From Orobanche coerulescens (Eukaryota; Streptophyta; Magnoliopsida; Lamiales; Orobanchaceae): a stretch of 64,000 nt of DNA. Of the stretch, positions 1 to 10,717 are shown one piece after another. Made by a program: the position numbers and the translations under genes. How positions within the stretch are numbered: position 1 is the stretch's first letter; each line of letters starts with the position of its first letter. The notes beneath the pieces were generated by a model that saw nothing but the letters and a program-made list of their open reading frames with translations, was not told the origin of the DNA and searched no databases. The stretch is taken from contig CM065809.1 in assembly GCA_033398695.1 (NCBI GenBank), positions 87,029,644 to 87,093,643 on the forward strand, written 5' to 3'.

Positions 1-1146
1 CAAGCATTTTGGAAATTTCGATTTTCAGTAATTTATTTTTCCACTGAAAGGATTTTATTTCGGATAAAGCATTTTGAAAATCAGTGTGTAATAATTCAAA
101 TGCTTCAAATAATTCGTCTTGAGACGTTGTACTAACCTGGATTTCGATGTTGCTTTTGTCGAATGAACTTCTGGCCATGAGTACGAGATTATTTTGGATA
201 TAGTCATCGTCGTCGTCTTCGTCACTCCATGTTGGAACGAGAACTTCCTTCTTAGGATTTACGTTCTGGCAATTTTTAGCAAAATGGCTTGGTCTACCAC
301 AGATTCGACAGTTGTTGTCGAATTTCTTAGAGTTGCCTGTTTGATGTCTCTCTCTCTCTCCGGTTCAGTAAGTTTTGAAACTTATTAATATTCTTGGCAT
401 AATATGCCGATTCTTGATCACTTTCATCGACCGGAATTTCTTCTTTGCGAGACATCTTAGATTTTAAAGCTATTGATCTTTCCTTCGATTTCGGCTTTGC
501 ATTTCGAGATTTAAGAACAATCTCATAATTTATTAGCGATCCGACGAGGGCGCTAAAATCAAGATTATTGAGATCTTTTGATTCCATAATCGCCGTTACA
601 GCTCCGTCCCATTATCGAGGTAGTGATCGAATGATCTTCTTTACTTTTTCACTACTCGAAAGGGGTTTCCATAACAAGCTAATCCATTCGTAATGACTGA
701 AAATCGGTCGAGCATGATTGCAATGGATTCTTCGTCTTTCATATGGAATAGCTCGTATTCGTGAAGAAGCATGTTTATTTTCGTCTCCTTGACTTGAGAC
801 GTTCCTTCATGTGTTACTTCTAAAATATTCCAAATCTCTTTGGCACTATCACATGAAGATATCCGGTTGTGTTCTTCTGGATTTAAAGCACAATACAATA
901 ATTGCGTTGCTTTGCAATTATAATGGTCATTTTTCCAATCAGAATCATCATATTCTTTGAAAGTTTTAAACGACCGTCGGATTTGATTGGAAATCTCGGA
1001 CCAAGATAGATTACTTTCCGCAGCTCGATGTCGTAGGCTCGAATGAATATCGACATCTTCTTTTTCCATGTCATGGAGTTAGACCCGTCAAAGAATGGTG
1101 GCCGGTTCAAGGCAAGACCTTTGACCGATGCAATTTGAAATGCCAT
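1..1146 (-). pseudogene. gag: S1 gag polyprotein (Sirevirus-like Copia), broken
   Basis: Structural nucleocapsid protein of a Ty1/Copia element. The likely start is the ATG at 1146, which follows the primer site and reads MAFQIASVKGLALNRPPFF. The N-terminal part ends at a frameshift near 955. The next frame carries the UBN2-type gag core (CNCKATQLL-like region, then SCDSAKEIWNILEVTHEG). A further shift near 640 leads to the MESKDLNNLDFSALVG block at 587-327. The last frame, about 310-1, holds a CCHC zinc knuckle, CRICGRPSHFAKNC, then an acidic stretch and the start of a coiled coil. The protein runs off the window edge, so protease and pol are not visible. At least three frame changes make it non-functional. 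The MESKDL block closely matches the S2 gag on the opposite strand at 2791, so S1 and S2 are related elements. Confidence 0.85.
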
Positions 1147-1190
1147 TTGGATCTTCTCTCCTTGGATGTTAAGCTGCTTCTAGGAGTACC

Positions 1191-1202
1191 GCTCTGATAC
1201 CA
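1191..1202 (-). other. S1 primer binding site (initiator tRNA-Met)
   Basis: On the minus strand the bases read TGGTATCAGAGC, the usual plant Copia primer site complementary to the 3' end of initiator tRNA-Met. It lies two bases beyond the LTR end at 1205 and 45 bases before the gag ATG. Confidence 0.88.
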
Positions 1203-1783
1203 ATTGTTGTAGCAAGATTATAGGTATCGCCATTTTGAGAGAGGCGTGGAGTATATAAGAGTTATCAAAACTCTTTGCGGTTTACGGAAGCGATTTAAAG
1301 TGCAGAAAATAAATGACACAAGATTTATAGAGGTTAGGCCAAATGTGCGTACGTCCTCTCTCCATATCTTTTTCCATAGGATGAAGATCAACCTCTGCAC
1401 CTGTCTTCTATTGGTCGAAGGATTGCCGTTACAATCTCATCTTCTATCGGTCCGAGATAAACCGTACACACTTGTCGTTTTGTCGGTCCAAGTTAAATCG
1501 TTTTCCTTTTCTATCGGACAAGGAATCAACCTATCTAACTTTCTATGGGTACTAGACAAAACTCACGCGGATATAGATTGCGATTCTAATAATGCCGGAT
1601 CCTTGATCCTAATAACACCAAAACCAGTCTTATCCTTTCTTTTTCCTCTCGTGTATGTTTTCGTGTATAACACTCAAACACTTATCAATATAAGCTCAAA
1701 TACAACAACAATAATGTTTGCAATGATATCACAAGTATAGATGATTTGCTCAGAGTTGTTGTGCGTTTGATACCAAATGGTTT

Positions 1784-1796
1784 GGTATTTATATCC
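1784..1796 (-). promoter_or_regulatory. TATA-like box of S1 LTR
   Basis: On the minus strand the bases read GGATATAAATACC. They lie downstream of the palindrome cluster in the LTR's own direction, where a U3 core promoter is expected. Confidence 0.5.
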
Positions 1797-1835
1797 ATTT
1801 TCCTCCAGCTAGCTGTTACTGCCTGCTGAATCTTC

Positions 1836-2220
1836 AGTGTGCACTAGCCTTCCTTTGGAGTGCGCTAATGCTAGTTACGTACGTTAAAATTCACTATCTT
1901 CATACGTTATCTGTTGATTAGTTCAGTCCAGCGGCTTCTGCCTGTTCCAGTTAGCGTGCACTAGTATTCTCCATAGCATGCGCTAATATCACGTCATTGC
2001 TTGCGTCATATATCCGTTTGTAGCTTTTGCCTTCTGAATTCCCACCGAATCTTCCAACAGATTGATTATCTTTAATTCAAACACTTTAGCATGCGCTATT
2101 CCTCAACCGTAGCATGCGCTATGATTTCGTCACTGCATATGTCATTCTGTGTTGGAAGTCTTCACAACGGTCACATTCCTTCGATAGCGTGCGCTAAGCT
2201 TTATCTCTAGCGTGGGCTAG
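1836..2220 (-). promoter_or_regulatory. Palindrome array in S1 LTR
   Basis: About nine copies of a 12-bp near-palindrome appear on the plus strand as TAGCGTGCGCTA or close variants. Examples are 1952-1963 (variant), 1974-1985, 2086-2097, 2110-2121, 2184-2195 (exact) and 2209-2220, with a TTACGTACGTTAA form near 1875. In the LTR's own sense the exact copy is TAGCGCACGCTA. The cluster lies directly upstream of the TATA-like box at 1784-1796. A regulatory role is inferred from position and repetition only. Confidence 0.65.
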
Positions 2221-2357
2221 CTTTGCAGTCCAGTTTGTGCGACTTTTTGCGTCTCCTACTTCTTCGTTGTTTTGTTTCGCTTCTTTGTTGTTTTCCTTTG
2301 TTTAACAACTAATCATCAAAACTCGATAATGAATATTTGGAATAAAATATTTCAACA

Positions 2358-2778
2358 ATCTCCCCTTTTTGATGATTATAAAACAACACCTTGAATGGGA
2401 TAAAACCTGCAAAATGTGAATATATATACACACACACATACAGATCAAATTTTTCGACTTTGTCTGTATCGTTAGTTTCCAACTCCCATCTTTTCTTTTT
2501 CTCCTTTTCAACTTCTTCTCATTTTTAACATATTCTTTTCTTTTTCGACTTTTCTTCGTCTTCTCGACTCCTTTCATCGTTCGTATATATTTTTATTTTT
2601 CTTTTCATTCTTCCATGACGCTTTCTCTCATTTTTCTCCACTTATATCATTCTTCTTTTATTCCATTCTTCTCCCCCTTTTTGTTATCAGTAAAAAGTTT
2701 ATAAATGATACGAATTTATGATAAACTATATAATGATATAATATACATAAAGGGTAAACTCCCCCTGCCAAAAATCTC
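2358..2778 (-). other. 3' end of a Sirevirus-like internal region with three polypurine tracts
   Basis: No coding is seen. In minus-strand sense there are three purine tracts: GGCAGGGGGAGT around 2759-2767, AAAAAGGGGGAGAA at about 2669-2682, and AAAAAGGGGAGATT at 2358-2370 next to the LTR. S2 has the same arrangement of three tracts upstream of its 3' LTR (21140-21296). The stretch also holds an AT/AC microsatellite near 2424-2441 and a purine-rich tract. It ends at about 2778 against a plus-strand gag, which marks a rearrangement junction. Confidence 0.6.
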
Positions 2779-3937
2779 CCATTAACGATCATGGAGTCCA
2801 AAGATCTCAACAAGCTCAAGTTTAGTGCCCTCATCGGGTCACTCATCAATTATGAGATCGTTCTCAAGTCTAGAGGTACTAAACCAAATCCTCGTGAAAA
2901 AGTAGTTGCATTCAATGTTGATAGTGATGTTGAGGAAGATGTTCCCGAGGATGAAGATGACGAGGAACTTGCTCTCTACGCCAAGAACTTTAGAAGGTAT
3001 AAAAATCTAATTAATAAAAGGCGAAATTTTCTTGGTCGGGATGGTAAGGCGGAACAAAAGAAGAATAGCTATGTTCCTATAAAGAAGTTCGACAATAATT
3101 GTCGAAAATGCGGTCAAGCCGGTCACTATGCCAACGAATGTCGAGGATCCTCTTCAAAGCCTCAAGTCGAAAGATTCAAAAAGAAGTAGGTTCTAATCGC
3201 GTCTTGGAGTGATGACGAGGAGGATATTGAAAGATCTCTCGATGCTAATCTCGCATTTATGGCACTCGACTCCGAAAGCAATATCGAGGTAAGTTCTAAA
3301 CTTAATGATGAAGAATATGATACATTCGATTTTTGCGATTCACAAGAAGTTCATCATGATGATGAGTTATTAAGTGCGTTTGAATCTTTGAACATAGAAT
3401 ACAACGAGATGGTTAAATTAAATATGTCTTTAAAGAGGAAAATAAAATCTTTAGAACTCGAAAAATCCTCTCTTCAAAACAAAGGCAAAACTATTGAACT
3501 CGACCATACCTTATACTTTGAAAAATAAAACGTTTTGAAAATTGAGTTGACGAAAACTCAAAAGGAGCTAAAATATATTTTGAACAAATTTACTCTCGGA
3601 AACGAGAAATTCAAAAAGCTCTTATCCATTCAAAAATCCCCGTTGGTAAAACACAGTCTTGGTTTCGACCCGTTTAAAAGGGAACAATCCATTATTAATC
3701 TTGACAAAATAAAGAAAACTCAAGCCGAAAATTCAAAAACTCTTTTCAAACAACGAGTTCATGATAACGTTCGTTCAAAGTTGAGAACCATCAAAGTTAA
3801 ACAAATATGGGTTCCAAAAGGGACAATTGTTCCGAATGCTATAAGTGTCGTTAACTTTGGAGGACCCAAAAGGGTTTGGGTACCGAAACAACCGAGAAAC
3901 ACTATTTTTGTAGGTACCGGCACCAAGGAAAAGCAAG
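2779..3937 (+). pseudogene. gag: S2 gag C-terminal part with zinc knuckle and coiled coil
   Basis: One frame runs from the MESKDLNKLKFSALIG block (2791) through an acidic stretch to the zinc knuckle CRKCGQAGHYANEC near 3106-3147. It continues through a heptad-rich segment (residues LNMSLKRKIKSLELEK, about 3418-3465) and a basic linker with the repeated phrase WVPK. Two in-frame stops, TAG at 3187 and TAA at 3526, break it. A coiled coil between the zinc knuckle and protease is typical of Sirevirus gag. The frame closes at 3946, and protease continues in the next frame from about 3938, so there is one frameshift at the gag-pol boundary. The N-terminal half of gag is absent. Confidence 0.85.
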
Positions 3938-4841
3938 TGGTACATTGATAGCAGATGCTCAAGGCACATGTGCGGCTCCGAGGACTTGTTTGAATACCTC
4001 GAATATCAAGAACAAGGACATGTGACCTTTGGCGACAATCAAAAGGGAAAGATTAAAGGCATCGGAAAAGTCGGTAAGGAACCTTCTTCCTCTATCAACA
4101 AAGTATTATTTGTTGAAGGTTTGCATCACAATTTACTTAGCGTTTCTCAACTATGTGATGAAGGTTTTAAATTTCTCTTTGAGCAAACTCATTGCACGAC
4201 ATTTAGAAATAATAAAATTGCATTCATCGGTTTCAGATGTGGAAATATTTATATTGTTGATCTTAATGATAAAAGTTCATTTAATGAAAAGTGCCTTATT
4301 ACTTGATGATAATGCATATTTATGGCATCGTAAATTGGGACATACATCTGTACCCATCATTTCTATTTTATAAAGACATGATCTTGTTCGTGGTTTACCC
4401 AAACTCAAATTTGATCGGAAGCATTTGTGTGAATCATGCATAAAAGGGAAACATACTCGAGAATCTTTCAAACCAAAATTCGAGGTTTCCACTAGCCGTA
4501 TTCTTGAACTTGTGCATATGGATTTGATTGGACCATCTAGATATGTTAGTCTAAATGGTAAGCTTTATACTTTGGTCATTGTTGATGATTATTCCTGTTT
4601 CACTTGGGTTAGATTTCTTGCTCATAAATATGATACATTTTCCGAGTTTTCCAAATGGTGTCGTTTGGTGCAAAATGAGAAAAGTCTCTCTATAATTTCT
4701 ATTCGCACTGATCACGGAGGTGAATTTGATTGCACACCGTTTGAGCTTTTATGTGACAAATATGGTATTAACACAATTTTTCGGCTCCTAGAACGCCTCA
4801 ACAAAATGGGGTTGTTGAAAGGAAAAATCGATCATTGGAGG
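3938..4841 (+). pseudogene. pol: S2 protease and N-terminal integrase, broken
   Basis: The aspartic protease motif starts at 3938 and reads WYIDSRCSRHMCG. The family has DSG at the active site; here the glycine codon GGA is AGA (3953-3955), so the site is DSR and the enzyme should be dead. A frameshift near 4300 leads to the pre-integrase zinc region (LWHRKLGHTS then CESCIKGK). A TAA stop at 4371 lies inside it. The integrase core follows with MDLIGP (first Asp) and RTDHGGEF (second Asp). The third motif, PQQNGVVERKNR, is present with the correct 35-residue spacing but only after another frameshift near 4775. The reading stops at RSLE where S3 is inserted and resumes at 17154 as EMSRTMLNEY. 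Confidence 0.88.
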
Positions 4842-5992
4842 TGTTGGGAAAACAAGAACCCTGCATCGAAACAGCCGGGATATCCAATCCCTGTATCGAA
4901 TGGTATTTGATAAAGAGGTTTTGACATATATGCCAATCCGCATACAGTAAAGGAAACTGTATCGAAGCTTTGAGGCATTATCCTGTATCGAAGACCTGCC
5001 TCGAATCAGCATATTGTGAAGCCCTTAAGTACAGCAAGAAGTCTTATAAAAGACCAAGTATGGAAAACTGTCTCGAAACTCAAATACAGTTATCTTCCAT
5101 ACAGCTCACAATAGGACAAAGAAGGAATCTCCAGAAGTCAAGTCCCGTTGAATAAAGAAGTATTTAAATATTCAAGGATAAAGTATTTAAATACTGTCAG
5201 CCAACAGATCTTCAAATCCCGCTAAATCCGGATTGTGTTATAATCCCGTTGGAACAAAATCTCATTCAAACGGATACATCTCAACGGATATATATTTCAA
5301 AGACTATATATATCACATCAAGATGCTGAAGATCAATTACCCAAGCTATCAAAATCATTATCAGAGCAAAACATATCTCCAAAGCTTACTGCAACTCAGA
5401 TCAAAAGAGATATATAGTGCTCATCGTTCTGAACAACACTTCATCAGCTGAAAGCTCTTAAAGTCAAAGTTGTTGTTCACCATCTGTTCTATACTTTGAA
5501 CAAACAGCCCTGTGTGGACTGAACAATCTGTGCTTCTCCGGAACTGTGTGTGAAGGATTTGCATTGAAGAAGACGAAGCTTCAGAACTGTGTGTGAAGAA
5601 GCAAGTCAAAGCATTAGCTAAAAACCAATCTGTGTGAACGGTTGAAGCTAAGATCTTTATATCAATCTGTGTGAACGATATATTGATTGTGTGTGTTGTT
5701 ATAATTACGTAGTTGTGTACGTAGTAATTATAATAAACTTTTTACTCATGTGTGGAGGACCAGTGGACGTAGAGGGGTTTACCTCGAACCACTTTAATTA
5801 CTGTGTTATTTACATTCAGCTTTTACTGTTTTAATTAATGTGATTAATTAAGTATACTCTATACATTTAGTTGCTGTATCCACAGCAACCTACTGTATCC
5901 AAGACTTCCGCTACGCACTCAGATTTAAAATCCATACAGTTTGTTGTTTAAACTATTTCCCAAACTGTATCCAGTATACATAGTGGCCAACA
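4842..5992 (+). repeat. S3 5' LTR (1151 bp)
   Basis: It begins TGTTGGG and ends GGCCAACA. Near its start it has several copies of CTGTATCGAA or a one-base variant (4861-4870, 4891-4900, 4957-4966, 4983-4992, 4996-5005, 5068-5077) around a TATA-like box, CTTATAAAAGACC, at about 5043-5055. Further on there are repeated phrases such as CTGTGTGAA and a palindromic block TACGTAGTTGTGTACGTA near 5707. Confidence 0.95.
4861..5077 (+). promoter_or_regulatory. CTGTATCGAA array with TATA-like box in S3 LTR
   Basis: Six copies of a 10-mer, CTGTATCGAA or one-base variants, lie within 217 bp. Five precede the TATA-like box CTTATAAAAG (5043-5052) and one follows it. The array is repeated in the 3' LTR (from about 16024). 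The same word also appears in S3 internal non-coding DNA, for example at 15821-15830. Repetition just upstream of a TATA box suggests an enhancer function; this is inference. Confidence 0.55.
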
Positions 5993-5994
5993 AG

Positions 5995-6008
5995 TGGTAT
6001 CGGAGTGG
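5995..6008 (+). other. S3 primer binding site
   Basis: The sequence TGGTATCGGAGTGG starts two bases after the 5' LTR. It matches the initiator tRNA-Met complement (TGGTATCAGAGC...) with mismatches at positions 8 and 12. Confidence 0.8.
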
Positions 6009-6100
6009 TTGATTCTAAAAAAAATCAGTCGTATTTTTAACCGAATCAGATCCAAAATCACTTATTTTCAAAACAGTCTCTTTCATTCCTGTATTATCAC

Positions 6101-7907
6101 ATGGATACTTCTATGATTAACAAAGTCCCTCTCTATTAACGAATTTGACGACTGGAGAATTAGAATGGAGGCTCATCTTGCAGCAATGCACGAAGAGATG
6201 ATTTTTGTTATACAGGATGGTCCTATCAAGATCATGAAGGTGAACACGGCCGCAAGGATTGAAGGCCAAGACCATGCTGAGATGCTCGAGAAGTATCGCG
6301 AGCAATGGACCACAGATGAAAGAAAGCGAGCAAACCTTGACAACGTAGCTAAGAACGCGTTATTTGTCACTCTTGACAAATGCACGTTCTCGAAGGTAAA
6401 GAGCTGCAAAACAGCCAAAGAAATCTGGGATAAACTCAAGTTGATTTGTGAGGGAACTGAGCTCTCAAAAGAAAACAAGATTTCAAAACTGACTTAGCAA
6501 TTTGAATCTTTCGAAATGAAACCAACTGAGACACTTGAGGAACTTGACCTCAGATTCACTGGTATTGTTGGTGAACTTGAAGCGTTGGGCAAAATTTATA
6601 CCCAAAAGGAGAAGAACTTAAAAATTTTCAGATCTCTCCCAGCCCGATGGGACATTAAGACCACAGCTATGCGTGTATCTTGTAATCTTAATGAAATATC
6701 TACTTTTGATCTCTTCTCTGACCTCAAAGCTTTTGAGTATGATATTGACAGAAGAGAGAAAGCTGAAGAATCTCCTTTAAAAGTCACAGCTCTAGCCGCT
6801 GTATCGAACTGTCGACACAGCATGCCCAGTTCGTCGATGCCTAGTCACAATAATGCTGACAGTGACGACGACATCCTGTCTCAAAATGAAATGGCGCTTC
6901 TCATGCATAAATTCAAAAAGTTCATCAAACAGTCTGGAAAGACTCCCTACAGGCCCAAACCTGTCCACAAGGTAAGTACCGAAACATCATCTGGTGATGC
7001 TAACCTGTGCTATAATTGCAGGAAACCAGGGCATTATGCAAATAAATGTCCTCATCCCAAAGTCCAAAGATTGTCGGAGGCCGAGCAACAAGAGAGAGAT
7101 GAAAGAAGACGTGCTTGGAAAGACAAGCTCAAGGCCCTGATTGGAGAATCAGAAGCCTCCCCCACACCATCCAAATCAGCACAATGTCTTCAACTGGTCA
7201 CTGAAAGTGATTCATCTGACGATGAGTTCGATGATAAAGCATATATGTGCTTTATGGCCAAAGACATTCCAGAAGGTGAAGACAGCGACGATGAGGTAAG
7301 TTTAACCTCAGCTATTCCGTCAAATGCATCTCATACTTTTGAAAACATGATGAATGAATTTAAAAACATTCAAAAGGCCCATGAGACACTAAAAACTGAG
7401 AATATACAGCTTCAATTAACTAATTTAGAGCTGAAAGATGAAAATGACTTGCTGAAAATAAATTATGAAAATATGTCTCTTGATTGTGAAACCAGCAAGG
7501 TCGATTTTGAAAAACTCGTGGAGAGCAATCATCGACTTGCTCATGAACTAAGTGAGGCTAAAACTCACAACGAGAGCAAGACAAATGATTTGGTTCTACT
7601 TCAAGCCAAAATCACAACTCTCGAAAAGCGAGAAACTGAACTTGAGACCACTCTGAAATCATTCGAAAAATCATCCAAAAGAATGGAAGAAATTCTAAGC
7701 ACTGGGCAAAATGCTCATGATAAAAGTGGCTTAGGATACAACTCATGTTCAAACAAAGGGAAAACTAGTACTGTGTTCGTCAAGAGTGTGGAACACATTC
7801 CAGAATCGGAAGAAATCCCTAGTCCCGTGAAGGAACCTCGTCAGATCGAGAAAACCGAAGGTCGCTATTCCGCCCCGCAATCCTATTCCAGCATAGCGGA
7901 ATCATAA
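6101..7907 (+). pseudogene. gag: S3 gag polyprotein, near-complete with lesions
   Basis: The start is probably ATG 6101 (MDTSMINKVPL), followed by a one-base frameshift near 6125 into the frame NEFDDWRIRMEAHLA. The UBN2-type core runs on (AKEIWDKLKLICEGTE), with an in-frame TAG at 6495 and continuation at MKPTETLEELDLRF. The zinc knuckle CYNCRKPGHYANKC lies at about 7010-7051. Acidic stretches and a long heptad-rich coiled coil (about 7340-7700) follow. The frame is open for 463 codons after the TAG. The order core, zinc knuckle, coiled coil matches Sirevirus gag. Without the TAG and the early shift it would be about 600 residues. Confidence 0.87.
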
Positions 7908-8805
7908 GCCGTTCTAACTCGTGAGGCGCACTCAACGGCATGCTCCCGAGCATATCAACAGCCAACAATGGCTCGAAGGAAGGTCAGATTCCAACCACCA
8001 AAGCCCGCACGACAAGATTTATCGATAAAGACGCTGAGGTATTGGATACAGGAGCCCCGTTATCCCTCGAGACAGCAGATGCCGGTTCAGTATCAACAAC
8101 AACATTGGGAATCCAACTGGAGACCCAGAAGGCAAGCCATTAGGCCTAAGAAAATGGCTCCACCTCCAAGACGGCACTCGTACTGGATTAATAATAATAA
8201 CCCTGAATTTTTCATGCATAATAATTATCATGGTTATAACAACTACGGATATGCCCCCCGTAGATATCACAACACTGTACCGAGTATGTCCTACAAGAAA
8301 CCAATTCTTTGCCGAGAAAAACTTGGGTACCAAGAGGAACTAACAATCATGGACCCAAAAATCAAAGGGGACCTAAATCTACTTAATCTTTTTGTTATAG
8401 GACATTCTCGAGGAGGATACCTGGTACTTTGATAGTGGATGCTCTCGACACATGACCGGAGATAGGAGCAAGCTATCAGATTTTGTAGAAGGTCGCGGTC
8501 CAAAAGTTCGTTTCGGTGATAAATCTAAAGGAAGAACAAGAGGGAAAGGAAACCTACTTGTCGGGAAATTCAAAGTCACCGATGTTGCATATGTTGAAGG
8601 CTTACAGTATAATCTACTTAGTATTAGCCAGTTCTGTGATAAACAGTTATCGGTGAAGTTCTATATAGATCGCTGTAGAGTCAAGAACATCCAAACCAAG
8701 GAAGTTGTGCTTACAGAGCGAGATCGTGTAATATGTATATTCTTGATCAAAGCCTATGAGCTCCTCAATTCCATGCTTTGTTGCCAAAGGCACTGCAGAT
8801 CTTAG
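7908..8805 (+). pseudogene. pol: S3 gag-pol linker and aspartic protease
   Basis: After the TAA at 7905 the same frame stays open as a basic, Asn/Tyr-rich linker (KKMAPPPRRHSYWINNNN, then NYHGYNNYGYAPRRYHN). The protease lies in the next frame: WYFDSGCSRHMTG, with catalytic Asp at 8431-8433 and an intact DSG triplet. The rest of the domain (FGDKSKGRTRGKGNL, then VEGLQYNLLSISQFCD) is well kept. The frame ends at 8805, just before the pre-integrase segment, which is in a third frame. Two frameshifts therefore flank an otherwise credible protease of about 125 residues. Confidence 0.85.
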
Positions 8806-9855
8806 CTGGTTATGGCACAAGAGGATGTCTCACGTCAACTTCAAGACAATCAACAAGCTCTCAAGATAGGGAATGGTTAGAGGTTTGCTAAATGTGTCAT
8901 TCAAGAAGGACAGCGTCTGCGGACCATGTCAGAAAGGCAAACAAATCAAGTCAACCCTCAAGAGCAAATCCTACCTTTCAACCTAAAGAGTGTTGGAAAT
9001 GCTACACATGGATCTCTACGGTCCTGTAGACCTAGTAAGTTTGGGAGGTAAGAAATACTGCTTGGTTGTTATTGATGATTATTCCAGGTATGCTTGGACG
9101 ATCTTTCTTAGCAAGAAGAAGGAAACAACATCAAGCTGCCCGAGCTCCTGAGAAAGTTGCAAAATTAAAAGGCATCGAGTATCGTGTGCATTCGTTCCGA
9201 CAGAGGTACAGAATTTACTAACCGCTTTATAGAGCAATACTGTTCGGAGAATGGAATACAGCACGAATACTCAGCTGCCCATACACCTCAACAAAATGGT
9301 GTTGCCGAGCGAAAGAATAGGACGTTGAAAGAAGCAACAAGGACAATGATTGCCGCAAGCAAATTGCCACAGCATTTCTGGGGTGAAGCAACCAATACAG
9401 CATGCTACACTCAAAACCGCTGTATCGTCAACAAGCACCACAACAAAACAGCATATGAGGTATGGAACAACAAAACTCCGTTAGTTTCGTATTTCCACAT
9501 TTTTGGATGCAGGTGCTATGTATTGAATAATGGGAAAGACCAACTTAGAACCTTTGATGAGAAATCAGATGAAGGAATATTCGTAGGATACTCCTCCGTC
9601 AGCAAAGCTTTTAGAATCTTTAATAAAAGGAAGCTGACGATCGAGGAATCAGTTCATGTAGTGTTTGACGAACCACACCTTGACCCTACAGGAGTAGATG
9701 ATATCACTCAAAACATTCACCATCTATCTATCTTGGATCCTCCAACTCCCATAGAACCTGTAGTTGATTTAGAAATCAACCCCGCAGCTGTAAGAATCGA
9801 TGTGGATGAAGCCGACGCCATAAGCCGAAGCCGTATCCAGAATCTTTCGATCTGA
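8806..9855 (+). pseudogene. pol: S3 integrase, broken
   Basis: The pre-integrase zinc region reads LSWLWHKRMSHVNF then CGPCQKGK, with in-frame stops near 8866 and 8983. The catalytic core has MDLYGP (first Asp, near 9009), RSDRGTEF (second Asp) and PQQNGVAERKNR (Glu). The second Asp and Glu are separated by exactly 35 residues, so the D-D-35-E set is preserved. A frameshift lies between the first and second Asp (near 9150). The C-terminal part (FHIFGCRCYVLNNGKD, then FDEKSDEGIFVGYS) is intact up to a TGA at 9853. In sense this precedes reverse transcriptase, as in all Copia elements. Confidence 0.88.
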
Positions 9856-10717
9856 GACGGGATCCCGAATTAGAACCCGACCCAAGATGGTGGAGAGATC
9901 ACCCGCAAGAGCCGATCATTGGAAACATAAATCTTGGTGTTTCTCGTAGGAGAATACATAGTAAACAAGGAAATGTTCTTTGTGCACAAGAAGAATCGAT
10001 CCGAGATATCACGTTTCTGAATGGAAATCTCATTCCGAGCTTAGAAGACTCAATATGTGCACTTTTGCTGTATTATTAGCACAATCCGAACATTTTTCGA
10101 CCATAGAAGCTCTTAATAATTCTCATTGGATAAAATCTATGGAAGAAGAGCTTAACGGTTTTGAAAGAAAAAATGTATTGTATCTTGTACAAAGACCAAC
10201 ACATCAATCGGTTATAGGAACCAAATGGGTATTTCGAAACAAAAAGGATCGAAATGGACTTATCATAAGGAACAAATCCAGACTAGTAGCACAAGGCTAT
10301 AGTCAGGAAGAAGGCATAGACTATGATGAAACCTTCGCCCCTGTAGCGAGACTAGAAGCCATCAGGATATTTCTTGCCTTTGCCGCCCATAAGAGTTTTA
10401 TTGTATACCAAATGGACGTCAAAAGTGCTTTCCTGAATGAAGATCTTGCAGAAGAAGTTTATGTTGAACAACCACCAGGGTTTGCCAACACATATGGTAT
10501 CGATCTAGTTTACAGGCTAAGGAAAGCGCTGTATGGACTTAAACAAGCCCCTAGAGCCTGGTACGAAACCCTGTCCCAGTATCTAACCAACAACGGATTT
10601 GAGAAAGGTGCTGTGGACAAGACCCTGTTCAAGATACAGGAAGGTGATGACCTTCTTATGGTGCAAATTTATGTGGATGATATTATTTTTGGTTCAACTA
10701 ACCTTGCTCTATGTTAA
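9856..10717 (+). pseudogene. pol: S3 reverse transcriptase (RVT_2 type)
   Basis: After a variable linker (RRDPELEPDPRWWRDHPQEP in a shifted frame) the polymerase domain is recognised by [44 protein letters not shown] and [21 protein letters not shown] and the catalytic YVDDIIFG follow near 10671. Almost the whole domain is open from about 9980. The frame stops at TAA 10715 (after STNLALC) and continues in the same frame as RFSHLMQSKFEMSMMGELSYF, so one nonsense change separates it from RNase H. Confidence 0.92.

Larger units (their letters stand above)
1205..2357 (-). repeat. S1 long terminal repeat (1153 bp)
   Basis: In minus-strand sense it starts TGTTGAAATATTT and ends GCTACAACA, giving TGTTG/CAACA inverted ends. 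A polypurine tract sits just before its 5' end (2358-2370) and a primer site just after its 3' end. An LTR with both neighbours is normally shared between two tandem elements. It holds a cluster of near-palindromes (1836-2220), a TATA-like box, and a U5 region containing GGCATTATTAG that is also found in the S2 LTR at about 22490. No partner LTR for S1 is seen in the window. Confidence 0.82.

Noticed and set aside
1246..1740. 164-codon open frame on the plus strand in the S1 LTR
   Set aside because: It lies antisense inside an LTR, has no recognisable domain, and overlaps U5 and repeat region sequence.
1..3200. Auto-integration of a Sirevirus into itself as cause of the inverted gag copies
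   Set aside because: Self-integration would join an LTR end directly to the gag break point. Here 420 bp of internal 3' end and an LTR lie between, and the S1 and S2 gag sequences differ too much.
7940..8143. Alternative open frame over the S3 gag-pol linker
   Set aside because: The overlapping frame from 7968 has the typical basic, Asn/Tyr-rich linker of this family, so the alternative is a shadow.
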